In this document: one piece after another, positions 33,177-41,081 of the stretch
Layout of the letters: every line of letters starts with the position of its first letter
How positions within the stretch are numbered: the first letter of the stretch is position 1
Source of the DNA: an uncultured Candidatus Saccharibacteria bacterium
GTDB taxonomy: Bacteria; Patescibacteriota; Saccharimonadia; Saccharimonadales; Saccharimonadaceae
Direction of reading: 5' to 3'
DNA: 64,000 bases
Assembly (NCBI GenBank): GCA_948648655.1
Contig: CAPKVJ010000005.1
Coordinates: 1 to 64,000, forward strand
Translations under genes and position numbers: made by a program
Notes under the pieces: generated by a model
What the model saw: the letters and a program-made list of their open reading frames with translations, nothing else
The model's database searches: none
Told to the model about the DNA's origin: nothing

Positions 33177-33205
33177 ATTGTAGCACAAAATGCGAAAAAA
33201 GTCCA
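33177..33205 (-). promoter_or_regulatory. Promoter of rplK
   Basis: TGGACT (33200-33205), 17-bp spacer, TACAAT (33177-33182) on the minus strand, followed by GAAAG. It is back-to-back with the plus-strand promoter at 33223-33251. Confidence 0.65.
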
Positions 33206-33222
33206 TAAAAAGCCAAAAATGC

Positions 33223-33251
33223 TTGACTTTTATGACATAGTGTGATATAAT
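33223..33251 (+). promoter_or_regulatory. Strong plus-strand promoter for a short RNA
   Basis: TTGACT (33223-33228), 17-bp spacer, TATAAT (33246-33251), then GAAAGGATA. It is nearly identical in plan to the promoters at 49676 and 59416. No plus-strand gene follows before nusG, which is on the other strand. Confidence 0.75.
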
Positions 33252-33257
33252 GAAAGG

Positions 33258-33323
33258 ATAAGTGTAGAAATGAGGGGATTTTACGGGTAAGACGAAGCGG
33301 CCTAGACAACTAGGCCGCTTTTG
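33258..33323 (+). ncRNA. Candidate small RNA with a 6-codon open frame
   Basis: From the promoter at 33223-33251 an RNA of about 66 nt would end at the hairpin AAGCGGCCTAG/CTAGGCCGCTT (33295-33320) followed by TTTTG. It contains ATG AGG GGA TTT TAC GGG TAA (MRGFYG), so it could be a tiny leader peptide or a non-coding RNA. It points at the 3' end of nusG, and the same hairpin may terminate nusG from the other side. Confidence 0.5.
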
Positions 33324-33343
33324 AAATTGATAGGATTAAATAC

Positions 33344-33892
33344 CTATTGGATTTGTTTGACTTGCAAAGCGTCAAGCTCAACTGGAGTTTCGCGGCCAAA
33401 CATCGAGACCATGACTTTGAGCTTCCCTTTTTGGGAGTCGATTTCGGAGATAGTGCCTTCGAAACCTTTGAACGGTCCGTCAATAATAGAGACGACTTCG
33501 TTGACTTCGTAATTGACGGAGTATTTTGGATCTTCGACGCCCATGCGTTTTTTGATTTTGGCGATTTCTTTTTCGGATACGGGGGTTGGTTGGGTGCCAT
33601 TGCCGACAAACCCGGTGACGCCTGGTGTATTGCGTACGATATACCAGGTCTCATCAGAGAGGCTCATTTCGACCAAAACGTAACCTTGAAAGATTTTGCG
33701 ATCGACGACTTTGCGTTTGCCGTTTTTGATTTCAATGCGTTTTTCTTTTGGCACGATTGCGTCAAAGATTTTACCCTGAAACTCTGGGCTGTCCAGACGC
33801 TGTTTGATGCTGTCGGCGACTTTGTCTTCGTACCCACTATAGGTGCTAATTGTGTACCAAGCACGGGTATCATCATAGCGATTTACTGCCAT
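33344..33892 (-). CDS. nusG: Transcription elongation/antitermination factor NusG
   Basis: A 182-residue factor that links RNA polymerase to the ribosome. The NGN domain opens with RAWYTISTYSGYEDKVADSI near 10-29 and has FQGYVLVEMSLSDETWYIVRNTPGVTGFVG (86-115, shown here as one region). The KOW domain holds VNEVVSIIDGPFKGFEGTIS near 140. ATG 33892 follows AGGAGAGAAAT; the longer upstream frame lies in the gap to secE. The order secE-nusG-rplK is the usual one. Confidence 0.96.
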   Translation of the reverse strand: MAVNRYDDTRAWYTISTYSGYEDKVADSIKQRLDSPEFQGKIFDAIVPKEKRIEIKNGKRKVVDRKIFQGYVLVEMSLSDETWYIVRNTPGVTGFVGNGTQPTPVSEKEIAKIKKRMGVEDPKYSVNYEVNEVVSIIDGPFKGFEGTISEIDSQKGKLKVMVSMFGRETPVELDALQVKQIQ

Positions 33893-33914
33893 ATATTTCT
33901 CTCCTCTAAATAAT

Positions 33915-34304
33915 TTATGATAGTAACAAATTAAAAATAAACGTAAAGAACATATCGAGCAGAACGATAAAGACAACAAAAATTGCACAGTAGATTAGGA
34001 CGGCGGCGGTTAGTTTCCAGGTAAGTTTACGATTGGGCCAGCGCACTTGGCGTAGTTCGCGCCAAGAATCACGAAGGTAGCTACCAAAGGCAATAAACGG
34101 ACGCAATAGGATGAATGGTTTTTTGGATTTGGTTGACTTATCATCTGTGCTGATAGCTTTATCTCCAGCGTGGGATTTTTGGTCGGGTTTTGTTTCTGCG
34201 ACTTGGTGCTTATCTGTATCGGTATTATCGGATTGGTGGGAGTTGGCGGAAATTTTGGTGATTTTGGTTTTGTTTTTCTTGGTCTTGTTTGGCTTATTCG
34301 ACAT
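33915..34304 (-). CDS. secE: Preprotein translocase subunit SecE
   Basis: A 129-residue protein. The C-terminal ~60 residues are SecE: the amphipathic FGSYLRDSWRELRQVRWPNRK, then a single membrane helix (LTAAVLIYCAIFVVFIVLLD). The N-terminal ~65 residues are a polar, Lys/Thr-rich extension (SNKPNKTKKNKTKITK), probably disordered. It works with SecY (45959-47377) and SecA. No clear promoter was identified in 34305-34437. Confidence 0.93.
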   Translation of the reverse strand: MSNKPNKTKKNKTKITKISANSHQSDNTDTDKHQVAETKPDQKSHAGDKAISTDDKSTKSKKPFILLRPFIAFGSYLRDSWRELRQVRWPNRKLTWKLTAAVLIYCAIFVVFIVLLDMFFTFIFNLLLS

Positions 34305-34437
34305 AAAACTCCTTTCTTGTCGGGTAACGCTAACAAAAATAGTCTGTTACCAGACTGTCAATAGTATTGTATCACAAAAATCAAGTTTGGGGTAGTTTTT
34401 CGTGATGTTTTGTGGAGGATTGTGATTAAATAAGGAT

Positions 34438-35097
34438 ATGCAATATAAAATTCGTGGGACGAAGGTCGTGTCGCCATATCCGGTTAAGCTAACTCCGGCG
34501 GAGGCGCGTTTGGTTTTTATGCTGCAAAAATATTTTGTTCCCGAGAGGATTTTTGCGGATTATTTTTTGCCTAAAGATGACAAGGATGGCTCGCTTTCGG
34601 AAAAGGTGATGGCAGAGACGGATTTACTACAAATTGATTGTCTGGCAGTCGATCGGAGAGGAATCTTTGTCTTTGAATCAAAGGACTATGCAGGGTGGAT
34701 TTATGGGCATGGTGGCCGAGTGCATTGGACGCAGGTTTTAGCTTATGGTAAAAACAAAAATCAGTTTTATAATCCGATTAGACAGAATCAAGCACACATT
34801 AAGGCTATACGTGCGCTTTGTGGCGACTATCCGATTTATTCGGTGATTGTGTTTGGGCGAGAGGTGACTCTGAAAGTTTTGGAGGATATACCCAAAGATT
34901 GCATAATTTGTACGCAGGCTGGACTGTATAATGCGTTAGGTTCGCTATCTAATGGCGAGATTTTGACTGAAGATGAGGTGGAGGAAGTGTGTCAGAAACT
35001 GGCGCGTGGTAGAGTATTCCCTAGTACAAGAGTGCGCGCGGAGCATGCTGCGGAGATAGAAAATATTGTGGAGTTTTGTGAGAAAAAATATGATTAG
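34438..35097 (+). CDS. NERD-domain protein (nuclease-related)
   Basis: A 219-residue protein. Residues 55-135 form a NERD domain: the acidic and catalytic-like QIDCLAVDRRGIFVFESKDY near 65-85, GWIYG, then QFYNPIRQNQAHIKAI near 112-127. The D...E-x-K pattern (D at QID, ESK) matches the PD-(D/E)xK nuclease core. It overlaps the methyltransferase gene by 8 bp, so the two are made together. It could be the nuclease half of a restriction system; NERD proteins elsewhere have mixed or unknown roles. Confidence 0.8.
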   Translation: MQYKIRGTKVVSPYPVKLTPAEARLVFMLQKYFVPERIFADYFLPKDDKDGSLSEKVMAETDLLQIDCLAVDRRGIFVFESKDYAGWIYGHGGRVHWTQVLAYGKNKNQFYNPIRQNQAHIKAIRALCGDYPIYSVIVFGREVTLKVLEDIPKDCIICTQAGLYNALGSLSNGEILTEDEVEEVCQKLARGRVFPSTRVRAEHAAEIENIVEFCEKKYD

Positions 35098-36685
35098 TAA
35101 AAAAGCGGAGGTAATGACGCCGATTTGGGTGTGTAATCTGCAGAACAATTTAGTAGATGCGGCTTGGGTGGGGCGAGAAAATGTTTTTAACGTGGCAGAG
35201 GGCCATGAATGGAGAAATACTAGTAAAGTAATTTTCTCGCAAGGAGTGGATTGGCGGGATTACGTGTGTGCCAAGCGGCTGGAGATTGCTTGCGGGGAGG
35301 CTCCGTATTTGAGCAGTAGATATGATGTCCTGACGAAGAAAAATATCGATCTAGGCAATAGGATTGGTTTGCTTGATCGAAAATTGCGGGTAGTAAATGA
35401 AAACGTAGAAGATGAAAGTGAGTGGCTGAAATGGGCTACGGCAGCAATAGAGGCAGTTTATGGCTATGAGATTTTATCGGAGAAAGCAGAATTGGCCCGA
35501 AAAAATCTAGAGTTGACTTTTATTGAGAATTATCAAGCGAAGTTTGGGCGGGAGCTGGATGCGGTAAGTTTGAAAAAGTTGGGTCAAATTTTGCAAAAAA
35601 ATATTGTTTGCTATGATGCTTTGGGTGGAGATGGTGAGATTTTTCAAGACTTGAATTTTGATGCGATAGTAGGAAATCCGCCTTATCATATGATCGGTGG
35701 AGCAGGCGGGAGTAATGATGCGCCGGTTTACCAAAAGTTTGTTGTGCAGAGTTTGGGATTGAATGCTCGGTATGTGTCGATGGTAATTCCTGCGCGGTGG
35801 TTTGCTGGCGGGAGAGAGAATTTGTTGGGAGATTTTCGTCAACGGATGTTACATGAGGTAGGCTTGAAAGAATTGATAGTCTACGCGGAGGCGAATGAAG
35901 TTTTTGATTGGGTGAGACTAAGCGGAGGAATTTGTTGTTTCTTGACGGAACGAGGTTATAGGGGTAAATGTAAGTATGATTTGATTGACAAGAGTGGGCG
36001 AAATAGTACTTGGCGGACGTTTGAAGATGAAATTTTGATACGGGATGCTAGTTTGGCAAAAATTATTAAGAAGGTCACTTCACGAGCTGACTTGATGGGG
36101 TTGGGGCGAGTTTCCGAGATCATTTCGGGGAATACACCTTTTGGGATTACTTCGGATTTGCGTGGTAAGGACGGTAAGGAGATGAAACTTTTTATTGAGA
36201 AAAACCCGAAGCATGCCATTGAATTGTATTTTTTTGATAAGCCGTATCGCGTAATGCGCTATATTGATGAGAAATATATTAGCAAAAATCAAGACTTGAT
36301 TGATAAGTATAAAGTGATTTTGCCGGCGGCGGGTGGTTCGGGTAGTGATAGGAATATACTAGGGCGACCGCAGCTTATTCCGCCGGGATCGGTGTGCTCG
36401 CAGACTTATCTTTGTGCAACTTTTGACAACGAGGTGGAGGCGAAGAACTTTTTGAAATATATACAGACGCGGTTTTTCCGTGCGCTAGTAAGTGCGGCTA
36501 AAGTTTCGCAATCGGCGGCGAAAGGAGTGTATCGTTTCGTGCCTTTGGAGGATTTCGGCGATAAAAGTGAGATTGATTGGTCTAGGTCAGTGCGAGATGT
36601 TGAGTCGCAGTTGTATGAAAGGTATGCGATGAATGAAGCAGAAGCGCATTATATTGAAAAGAAAATCGCAGAGTGGGTTGAATGA
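35090..36685 (+). CDS. Eco57I-type adenine methyltransferase (restriction subunit M family)
   Basis: A 531-residue protein. The order EVMTPIWVCNLQNNLVDAAW, WRDYVCAKRLEIACGEAPYL, SRYDVLT, RIGLLDRKLRVVNENV, then the catalytic FDAIVGNPPYHM near 198-209 matches 'type II restriction endonuclease subunit M' proteins; NPPY is the N6-adenine methylation motif. The second half (PARWFAGGRENLLGDFRQRM onward) is the target-recognition part. No classical restriction endonuclease gene follows; the overlapping NERD gene upstream is the only nuclease candidate. ATG 35090 is used because it makes the 8-bp overlap. Confidence 0.85.
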   Translation: MISKKAEVMTPIWVCNLQNNLVDAAWVGRENVFNVAEGHEWRNTSKVIFSQGVDWRDYVCAKRLEIACGEAPYLSSRYDVLTKKNIDLGNRIGLLDRKLRVVNENVEDESEWLKWATAAIEAVYGYEILSEKAELARKNLELTFIENYQAKFGRELDAVSLKKLGQILQKNIVCYDALGGDGEIFQDLNFDAIVGNPPYHMIGGAGGSNDAPVYQKFVVQSLGLNARYVSMVIPARWFAGGRENLLGDFRQRMLHEVGLKELIVYAEANEVFDWVRLSGGICCFLTERGYRGKCKYDLIDKSGRNSTWRTFEDEILIRDASLAKIIKKVTSRADLMGLGRVSEIISGNTPFGITSDLRGKDGKEMKLFIEKNPKHAIELYFFDKPYRVMRYIDEKYISKNQDLIDKYKVILPAAGGSGSDRNILGRPQLIPPGSVCSQTYLCATFDNEVEAKNFLKYIQTRFFRALVSAAKVSQSAAKGVYRFVPLEDFGDKSEIDWSRSVRDVESQLYERYAMNEAEAHYIEKKIAEWVE

Positions 36686-36704
36686 TTCTATGGCTTTTCT
36701 ATTC

Positions 36705-36936
36705 TCCTACTACCTATACTCTAACTAGCTAGGCAGCGGAGGGGGTAACCGTCATAACGATCATCGCTGTATGACGTGTTGACACCGTAGCCTCCTCCAC
36801 CAAAGTACCCGAATTTAATCAGATGAGAGACTTTATCTACAGCATAACCGAAACGTGTCCAGTAATAGCCATCTTGTGCTTGCCCATAGAGCCACGGCTT
36901 GCTACTGCTGACATTAACTCGCCCGCTGCGCACAAA
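36705..36936 (-). other. Variable surface-domain cassette 3 (silent)
   Basis: 5' end TTTGTGCGCAGCGGG preceded by TAC at 36936-36939. Read on the minus strand: RSGRVNVSSSKPWLYGQ, DGYYWTRFGYA, a glycine-rich stretch and YPLRCLAS-stop (36721). The tag extends to 36705. The cassette begins only a few bases after the stop of the small membrane gene upstream and ends 20 bp after the methyltransferase stop, filling the gap between genes. Confidence 0.75.
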
Positions 36937-36943
36937 GTATTAT

Positions 36944-37273
36944 TTATTTTTTTCGGCGTTCTTCTTCGACGGCGCTATGGAGCCATAATAAGAAAACTAA
37001 TATAACTATCGCTATGCCACCCCAAAATATTACTTGGACAATCCAATCTTTCCAGGTAAAGAATAAGGCAAATGGTGCAAAGATTAAAAGCCACATAAAT
37101 ATAGTAAGAAAAACCGAGCCAAGACCGACTTTTGAATCAGAATCATTAAGACTAGAAGATTGTTGTGGTCGAGAATAGTCTTCTTTGTGCTGTAGGCTGG
37201 GGTAAAGATTTTTGTCGTTCCAGTAATCGTATTCTGGGTTATCGGGCCTATATTCATCATTCTTCGACGGCAT
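36944..37273 (-). CDS. Small two-segment membrane protein between cassettes 3 and 4
   Basis: A 109-residue protein I do not recognise. The first ~48 residues are hydrophilic and tyrosine-rich (EYRPDNPEYDYWNDKNLYPS). Two hydrophobic helices follow, about 50-72 and 78-100, and a charged end (EEERRKK). It fills the interval between inverted cassettes 3 and 4, as the small membrane gene does between 1 and 2. The two proteins are not obviously related in sequence. No good ribosome site is seen. Confidence 0.5.
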   Translation of the reverse strand: MPSKNDEYRPDNPEYDYWNDKNLYPSLQHKEDYSRPQQSSSLNDSDSKVGLGSVFLTIFMWLLIFAPFALFFTWKDWIVQVIFWGGIAIVILVFLLWLHSAVEEERRKK

Positions 37274-37300
37274 TTTCTATATATTATCATAATTTTGATT

Positions 37301-37532
37301 TTTGTGCACAGCGGGCGAGTCGTCTCGGACGGTTACGGTGGCTATGTGGGCTTGAGTAGTATGGGTTGGGGATACTATCGTTCCTTACGTGCTAGCGATG
37401 CATCTATCGCTTATTATCTGAGCGTAGGCGTTGAGGTTAATACGGCAGACGATTATCATAGTTACGGTGGTACTAGTAGATCTGCTGGCTTCCCCCTCCG
37501 CTGCCTAGCTAGTTAGAGTATAGGTAGTAGGA
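37301..37532 (+). other. Variable surface-domain cassette 4 (silent)
   Basis: 5' end TTTGTGCACAGCGGG (one base different, reading FVHSG). The core reads GRVVSDGYGGYVGLSS, GWGYYRSLRASD, AYYLSVGVEVNTAD and ends GFPLRCLAS with TAG at 37514-37516. The tag continues to TAGTAGGA at 37532. It is divergent from cassette 3 with tags outward, and about 100 bp from tRNA-Gln. Confidence 0.75.
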
Positions 37533-37576
37533 GGATAGAAGATGTATTTAACATGGGGATCATAGATGGTGCGCCA

Positions 37577-37604
37577 AAAATAGCTACCCTGCGGTAGCTA
37601 TTTT
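37577..37604 (-). terminator. Terminator of tRNA-Gln
   Basis: AAAATAGCTACC (37577-37588) pairs perfectly with GGTAGCTATTTT (37593-37604). The minus strand has a TTTTT run after it, 26 bp beyond the tRNA 3' end. Confidence 0.8.
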
Positions 37605-37629
37605 ATCTACATAATTCTTTTCAATATTG

Positions 37630-37704
37630 TGGCTGGGGATGAGGGATTCGAACCCCCGAATGCCGGGACCAGAACCCGGTGCCTTACCACTTGGCGAATC
37701 CCCA
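37630..37704 (-). tRNA. tRNA-Gln (anticodon CTG)
   Basis: 75 nt including an encoded CCA. Acceptor TGGGGAT/ATCCCCA, anticodon stem CCGGG/CCCGG round the loop TTCTGGT (anticodon CTG), T arm CGGGGGTTCGAATCCC. The first base is T, pairing with A72, as in glutamine tRNAs. A TATAAT lies about 20 bp upstream. Confidence 0.95.
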
Positions 37705-37765
37705 AGCTAACGGTTTTATTATATCACAGATTCCCTTTTTGTCCGAATTTTGGGAGGATTTTTGG

Positions 37766-37792
37766 ATTTATTTTACAAAATGTAAAATAAAT
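37766..37792. repeat. 27-bp palindrome upstream of MurI-like gene
   Basis: ATTTATTTTACA and TGTAAAATAAAT are perfect 12-bp arms round AAA. It lies between tRNA-Gln and the gene at 37854, with a promoter-like TTGTATTATAG about 25 bp further on. Candidate operator. Confidence 0.5.
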
Positions 37793-37853
37793 TAGATATT
37801 AGTTATTCACACGTCGGATTTTTGTATTATAGTGAGGTGCAAGGAGAGAAAAT

Positions 37854-38726
37854 ATGTTAAAAGTAGTAGTTTTTGATGGTGGTTGGGGCGGTGAATTGGT
37901 GGCGGATTACTTGGAAGCCGAGCTTAATATTGTCGAGGTCGTGCGAGTAATTGATTGGAGGGGCAATTATAGCGAAAAGACGGATAACGAGCTTTATGAA
38001 AATATCGAGCCGATTTTGCGAGATTATGTCGGGAAGTGTGACTTAATTGTGTTGGGTGGCCATACCGTGTCGCGTGTTTTGACGAGATTGCGGAAGCGGT
38101 ATCCGCGCCAATTATTTGCTGGAATGAATGAGAATATCAAGAAAAATGTGCGTCTGGGGACGAGAATGTTTAGACGGGTGACGGTTTTGACGGGTAGGAC
38201 AATTAGAGAACACGGATTGGAACAAGATTTGACGAGACAATTTCCAGCGGCGAAAGTATCTTTTGTGGATTGCGAAGATTGGGAGGAACTAATTGACAAT
38301 AATATAATGACAAAAGATTTACTATACGCGCGTTTAAAGAAAGATTTTAAATTGAGGTCGTTAAGATTTGAAGAGCGTGAGGCAAGTATGGAGTCGATGC
38401 CGCTGGGTGTAAGAATAAAAATAGAAAAGGCACGAGGTAGACATGACAAAAGTATTGAATCGACGGTAAATAGATTTGCCGAGATGCGACAGGCGGCTAG
38501 AGAATTTGAAAAATGTACTGCAGAGAATATGATGCGAGAAGCGAATGGTACCATGTCATTGCCGGAGCTAGTGATAGTGTTAAACACGCATTATTGGGAG
38601 ATAGAGGGTAGCCTGGAAGAGATATTCGGCTGGAGAACGCGTATCGTTGATATGCGAGAGGGGTTACTACATAATGTTTGTGCAGCTTTGAGACTTACTG
38701 GATTAGATGGCAAACGCCCAAAGTAA
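37854..38726 (+). CDS. Glutamate racemase-like protein lacking both catalytic cysteines
   Basis: A 290-residue protein with the plan of MurI/Asp-Glu racemases: VVVFDGGWGGELVADYL at the N-terminus (racemases: FDSGxGG), DLIVLGGHTVSRVL near 63 where active enzymes have VxACNT, and VIVLNTHYWEIEGSL near 240 where they have GCTHYP. Both catalytic cysteines are therefore replaced (by Gly/His and Asn). Racemase activity is unlikely; a binding or regulatory role is possible. The start follows AAGGAGAG. There is an insertion of helical, charged sequence at about 155-225. Confidence 0.6.
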   Translation: MLKVVVFDGGWGGELVADYLEAELNIVEVVRVIDWRGNYSEKTDNELYENIEPILRDYVGKCDLIVLGGHTVSRVLTRLRKRYPRQLFAGMNENIKKNVRLGTRMFRRVTVLTGRTIREHGLEQDLTRQFPAAKVSFVDCEDWEELIDNNIMTKDLLYARLKKDFKLRSLRFEEREASMESMPLGVRIKIEKARGRHDKSIESTVNRFAEMRQAAREFEKCTAENMMREANGTMSLPELVIVLNTHYWEIEGSLEEIFGWRTRIVDMREGLLHNVCAALRLTGLDGKRPK

Positions 38727-38794
38727 TTGGTTAGTGAAGAAATAAATAATGCCTTCATGGTATAATGAAGGAAGATTATTTGGAGGTAGGAAGA

Positions 38795-40390
38795 ATGTCT
38801 GCAAGACGAGTATTATGTTTGTTTCGTGTGACGATTGTTGATTTTTCGCGTGAGGTATACGAATATATTAGACGCAACAAGTGGGTGCTGGTTTTTCTTT
38901 CATGTTTAGCGTTTGCGACGTATTTTATTAAATTGTCAAATTATTCGATATCAATTGACAACGAAGTGGCATTGAATGATTTTGATGGCTTGAGAAAGAG
39001 TTGGATTATGATTGGACGTTGGGCGTTAGCATTAATGAGCTATGTAGTTAATTGCACTGGCTATAACCCATTCTTTTCAACTTTTGTGACGGTAATTTTA
39101 TTCTTGGTGATGATATTGTTGTTGTCATTTTATCTGGGAAGACTTACTGGGGATAGGCGTTATGAAAAGGTAATTTTGGCGACCGTAGGTGTGGTTTGCC
39201 TAACGAGCCCGGTTTTTGCTACAATGTTTAATTTTTCTATGCAGGGTATTGAGGTGGCTTTTGGTTTGATTGCTACGGTTTTGTCTGCTACGGTGTTGGA
39301 TTTTACGATTTTTTCAAGCCAGATGGGCTATAGAGGGGCTGCCTATGTATTTGTTGCGGTGATATTGGCTTTTTCTATGGGCGTTTATCAGTCGCTAGCT
39401 ACGCTATTTGTAACAGTAGTGGTTGTCTTTTTCTTGATGAGGCAGCTTTTTGATAAGAATGGCGATTTGAAGGATACAGTTGCTAGAGTTTTGAAGATTT
39501 TGGGAGTTTTTGCTGTTGCGTATTTATTGAATGTACTGATGAGTAAAATTGTCATGAGTATATTCGGTATATCTAAAACGGATTACCTAACATCACAGAT
39601 TATGTGGGGCCAATTACCACTCATTGAAGTTATAAAGACGTTTTTGATTTTTGTGAAGAGCGTAGTGTTTCCAGCGAATAGCCTGACTGGTGCCTATAAT
39701 TATACCTATTTGTATGCCGTAATACTGTCAGTTGTTTTGGTAATTATGCTATTTAGACGTTCGAAGTGTAAGGCTATTATTCCGGCATTATGTATTGTTG
39801 TAATATTGCTCTCTCCGTTTTTGGTGGCTTTGTTGGGCGGTAATGAGGTACCAGCAAGAACGATGCTGAATTTGCCGGTAGCAGTATGCACTGTACTGGT
39901 GGCGTTTTATTGTGTTGGGACGAAGAATGAGTATTTTCGTGGCGGGTTGCTTGTCATAGTATTTCTGATTGGTATAACGCAATTTAGAACTACTGTAGAC
40001 TTGCTTAATAGTGATTTAGTGAGATATGAAGAGGATAAAACATTATTGCAGTCGGTGTTTTCGCGAATAGGAGCTATGGATGTACTATCCGACACTGATG
40101 ACTTTTCAGATAAAGTTATAACTTTTGTGGGAGTGCATGAAGTTTTGTCTACTGGGGTTAATGCTAGAGCCGATGCGATGGTGGCGTCGTTTTTCGCGTG
40201 GGATAATACCTCGCCTCTAGGGTCTAATTATAGAATTAATGGGTTTGCGAAGACGTTGGGGTATAGATATGTGAAACCCAATATTGAAGATGTAGAACTT
40301 GCTCGAAATGTGTGTGCCAAGTCGGTAAAATTTCCTGCGGGTGACTCTATTAAAAGTATTAATGGCAGTATAATTGTTTGTTTAAAATAG
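38795..40390 (+). CDS. GtrII-like membrane glucosyltransferase
   Basis: A 531-residue protein with about eleven membrane segments. The first outside loop has SISIDNEVALNDFDGLRKSW and GRWALALMSYV near 50-83, the region conserved in GtrII-type (Glucos_trans_II) enzymes, which add sugars from polyprenyl-phosphate to surface polymers. The C-terminal ~120 residues are a soluble domain. ATG 38795 is chosen because GGAGGT lies eight bases before it, and the -10 TATAAT at 38761-38766 overlaps the alternative start at 38765. Confidence 0.75.
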   Translation: MSARRVLCLFRVTIVDFSREVYEYIRRNKWVLVFLSCLAFATYFIKLSNYSISIDNEVALNDFDGLRKSWIMIGRWALALMSYVVNCTGYNPFFSTFVTVILFLVMILLLSFYLGRLTGDRRYEKVILATVGVVCLTSPVFATMFNFSMQGIEVAFGLIATVLSATVLDFTIFSSQMGYRGAAYVFVAVILAFSMGVYQSLATLFVTVVVVFFLMRQLFDKNGDLKDTVARVLKILGVFAVAYLLNVLMSKIVMSIFGISKTDYLTSQIMWGQLPLIEVIKTFLIFVKSVVFPANSLTGAYNYTYLYAVILSVVLVIMLFRRSKCKAIIPALCIVVILLSPFLVALLGGNEVPARTMLNLPVAVCTVLVAFYCVGTKNEYFRGGLLVIVFLIGITQFRTTVDLLNSDLVRYEEDKTLLQSVFSRIGAMDVLSDTDDFSDKVITFVGVHEVLSTGVNARADAMVASFFAWDNTSPLGSNYRINGFAKTLGYRYVKPNIEDVELARNVCAKSVKFPAGDSIKSINGSIIVCLK

Positions 40391-40410
40391 TTAGTAATGC
40401 GATTATTTTG

Positions 40411-41016
40411 CTAAAGGTTTGTGCGGTTTTCTAATGCGGCCGAGAGCGTAATTTGGTCGGCGTAGCTTAAGTCCACGCCTAGCGGTAAGCCTCTAGCTAG
40501 GCGAGTAACTTTTACTTCTGGATATTGTTCGTGTAGCATTTTTTGTAGCATGAGTGCGGTCGATTCGCCCTCAACAGACGGGTTGGTAGCGATAATGACT
40601 TCTTTGACTGTGTCTGGAGTAATACGTTGCATTAATTCTTTGACGTGTAATTCATTGAGAGTGATACCATCAATTGGCGAGATTGCTCCGCCTAGTACAT
40701 GATAAGTGCCCTGAAATTGGTGTGTTTGCTCTATGGCATAGATGTCGAGCGGTTCTTCGACGACCAGAATTGTGCTCTTGTCGCGTTGAGGATCTTGATA
40801 AAGCGACGACACTTCTTCATTGCTGTCAATTAGGGCAAAGGTTATAGGGCAAGACTTAACATTTGTATGAAGATCACCGAGTACTGACGAAATTTCTTGG
40901 CTGATGCGCGGACTGCTTTTGAAAAGGAAATAAGCGTAACGTTCTGCAGTGCGAGCACCAACGCCAGGCAGATGGCCGAGCGCTTCAATGGCGTTTATGA
41001 GGGCTTGTGGCAACAT
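40411..41016 (-). CDS. recR: Recombination mediator RecR, zinc finger degenerate
   Basis: A 201-residue protein that helps load RecA. The N-terminal HhH is LINAIEALGHLPGVGARTAERYAYF and the Toprim domain begins STILVVEEPLDIYAIE, with YHVLGGAISPIDGI and the ATNPSVEGESTAL segment following. Between them the normal four-cysteine finger retains only one cysteine (VKSCPITFALIDSNEEVSSLY). TATAAT is seven bases before ATG 41016, so it is leaderless; the 41049 start would be upstream of the promoter. RecR is used in cassette-type pilin variation in other bacteria, which is of interest here. Confidence 0.93.
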   Translation of the reverse strand: MLPQALINAIEALGHLPGVGARTAERYAYFLFKSSPRISQEISSVLGDLHTNVKSCPITFALIDSNEEVSSLYQDPQRDKSTILVVEEPLDIYAIEQTHQFQGTYHVLGGAISPIDGITLNELHVKELMQRITPDTVKEVIIATNPSVEGESTALMLQKMLHEQYPEVKVTRLARGLPLGVDLSYADQITLSAALENRTNL

Positions 41017-41081
41017 AGTATCTATTATAATACAAAAAATTGGCTCCAACTAGAGATGAAACCAATTTTCGTAAGTTCTTG

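Noticed and set aside
33295..33320. Hairpin as a good nusG terminator
   Set aside because: On the nusG strand it is followed by CGTCTTACC and not a U run, so it can only be a weak terminator in that direction; the plus strand fits better.
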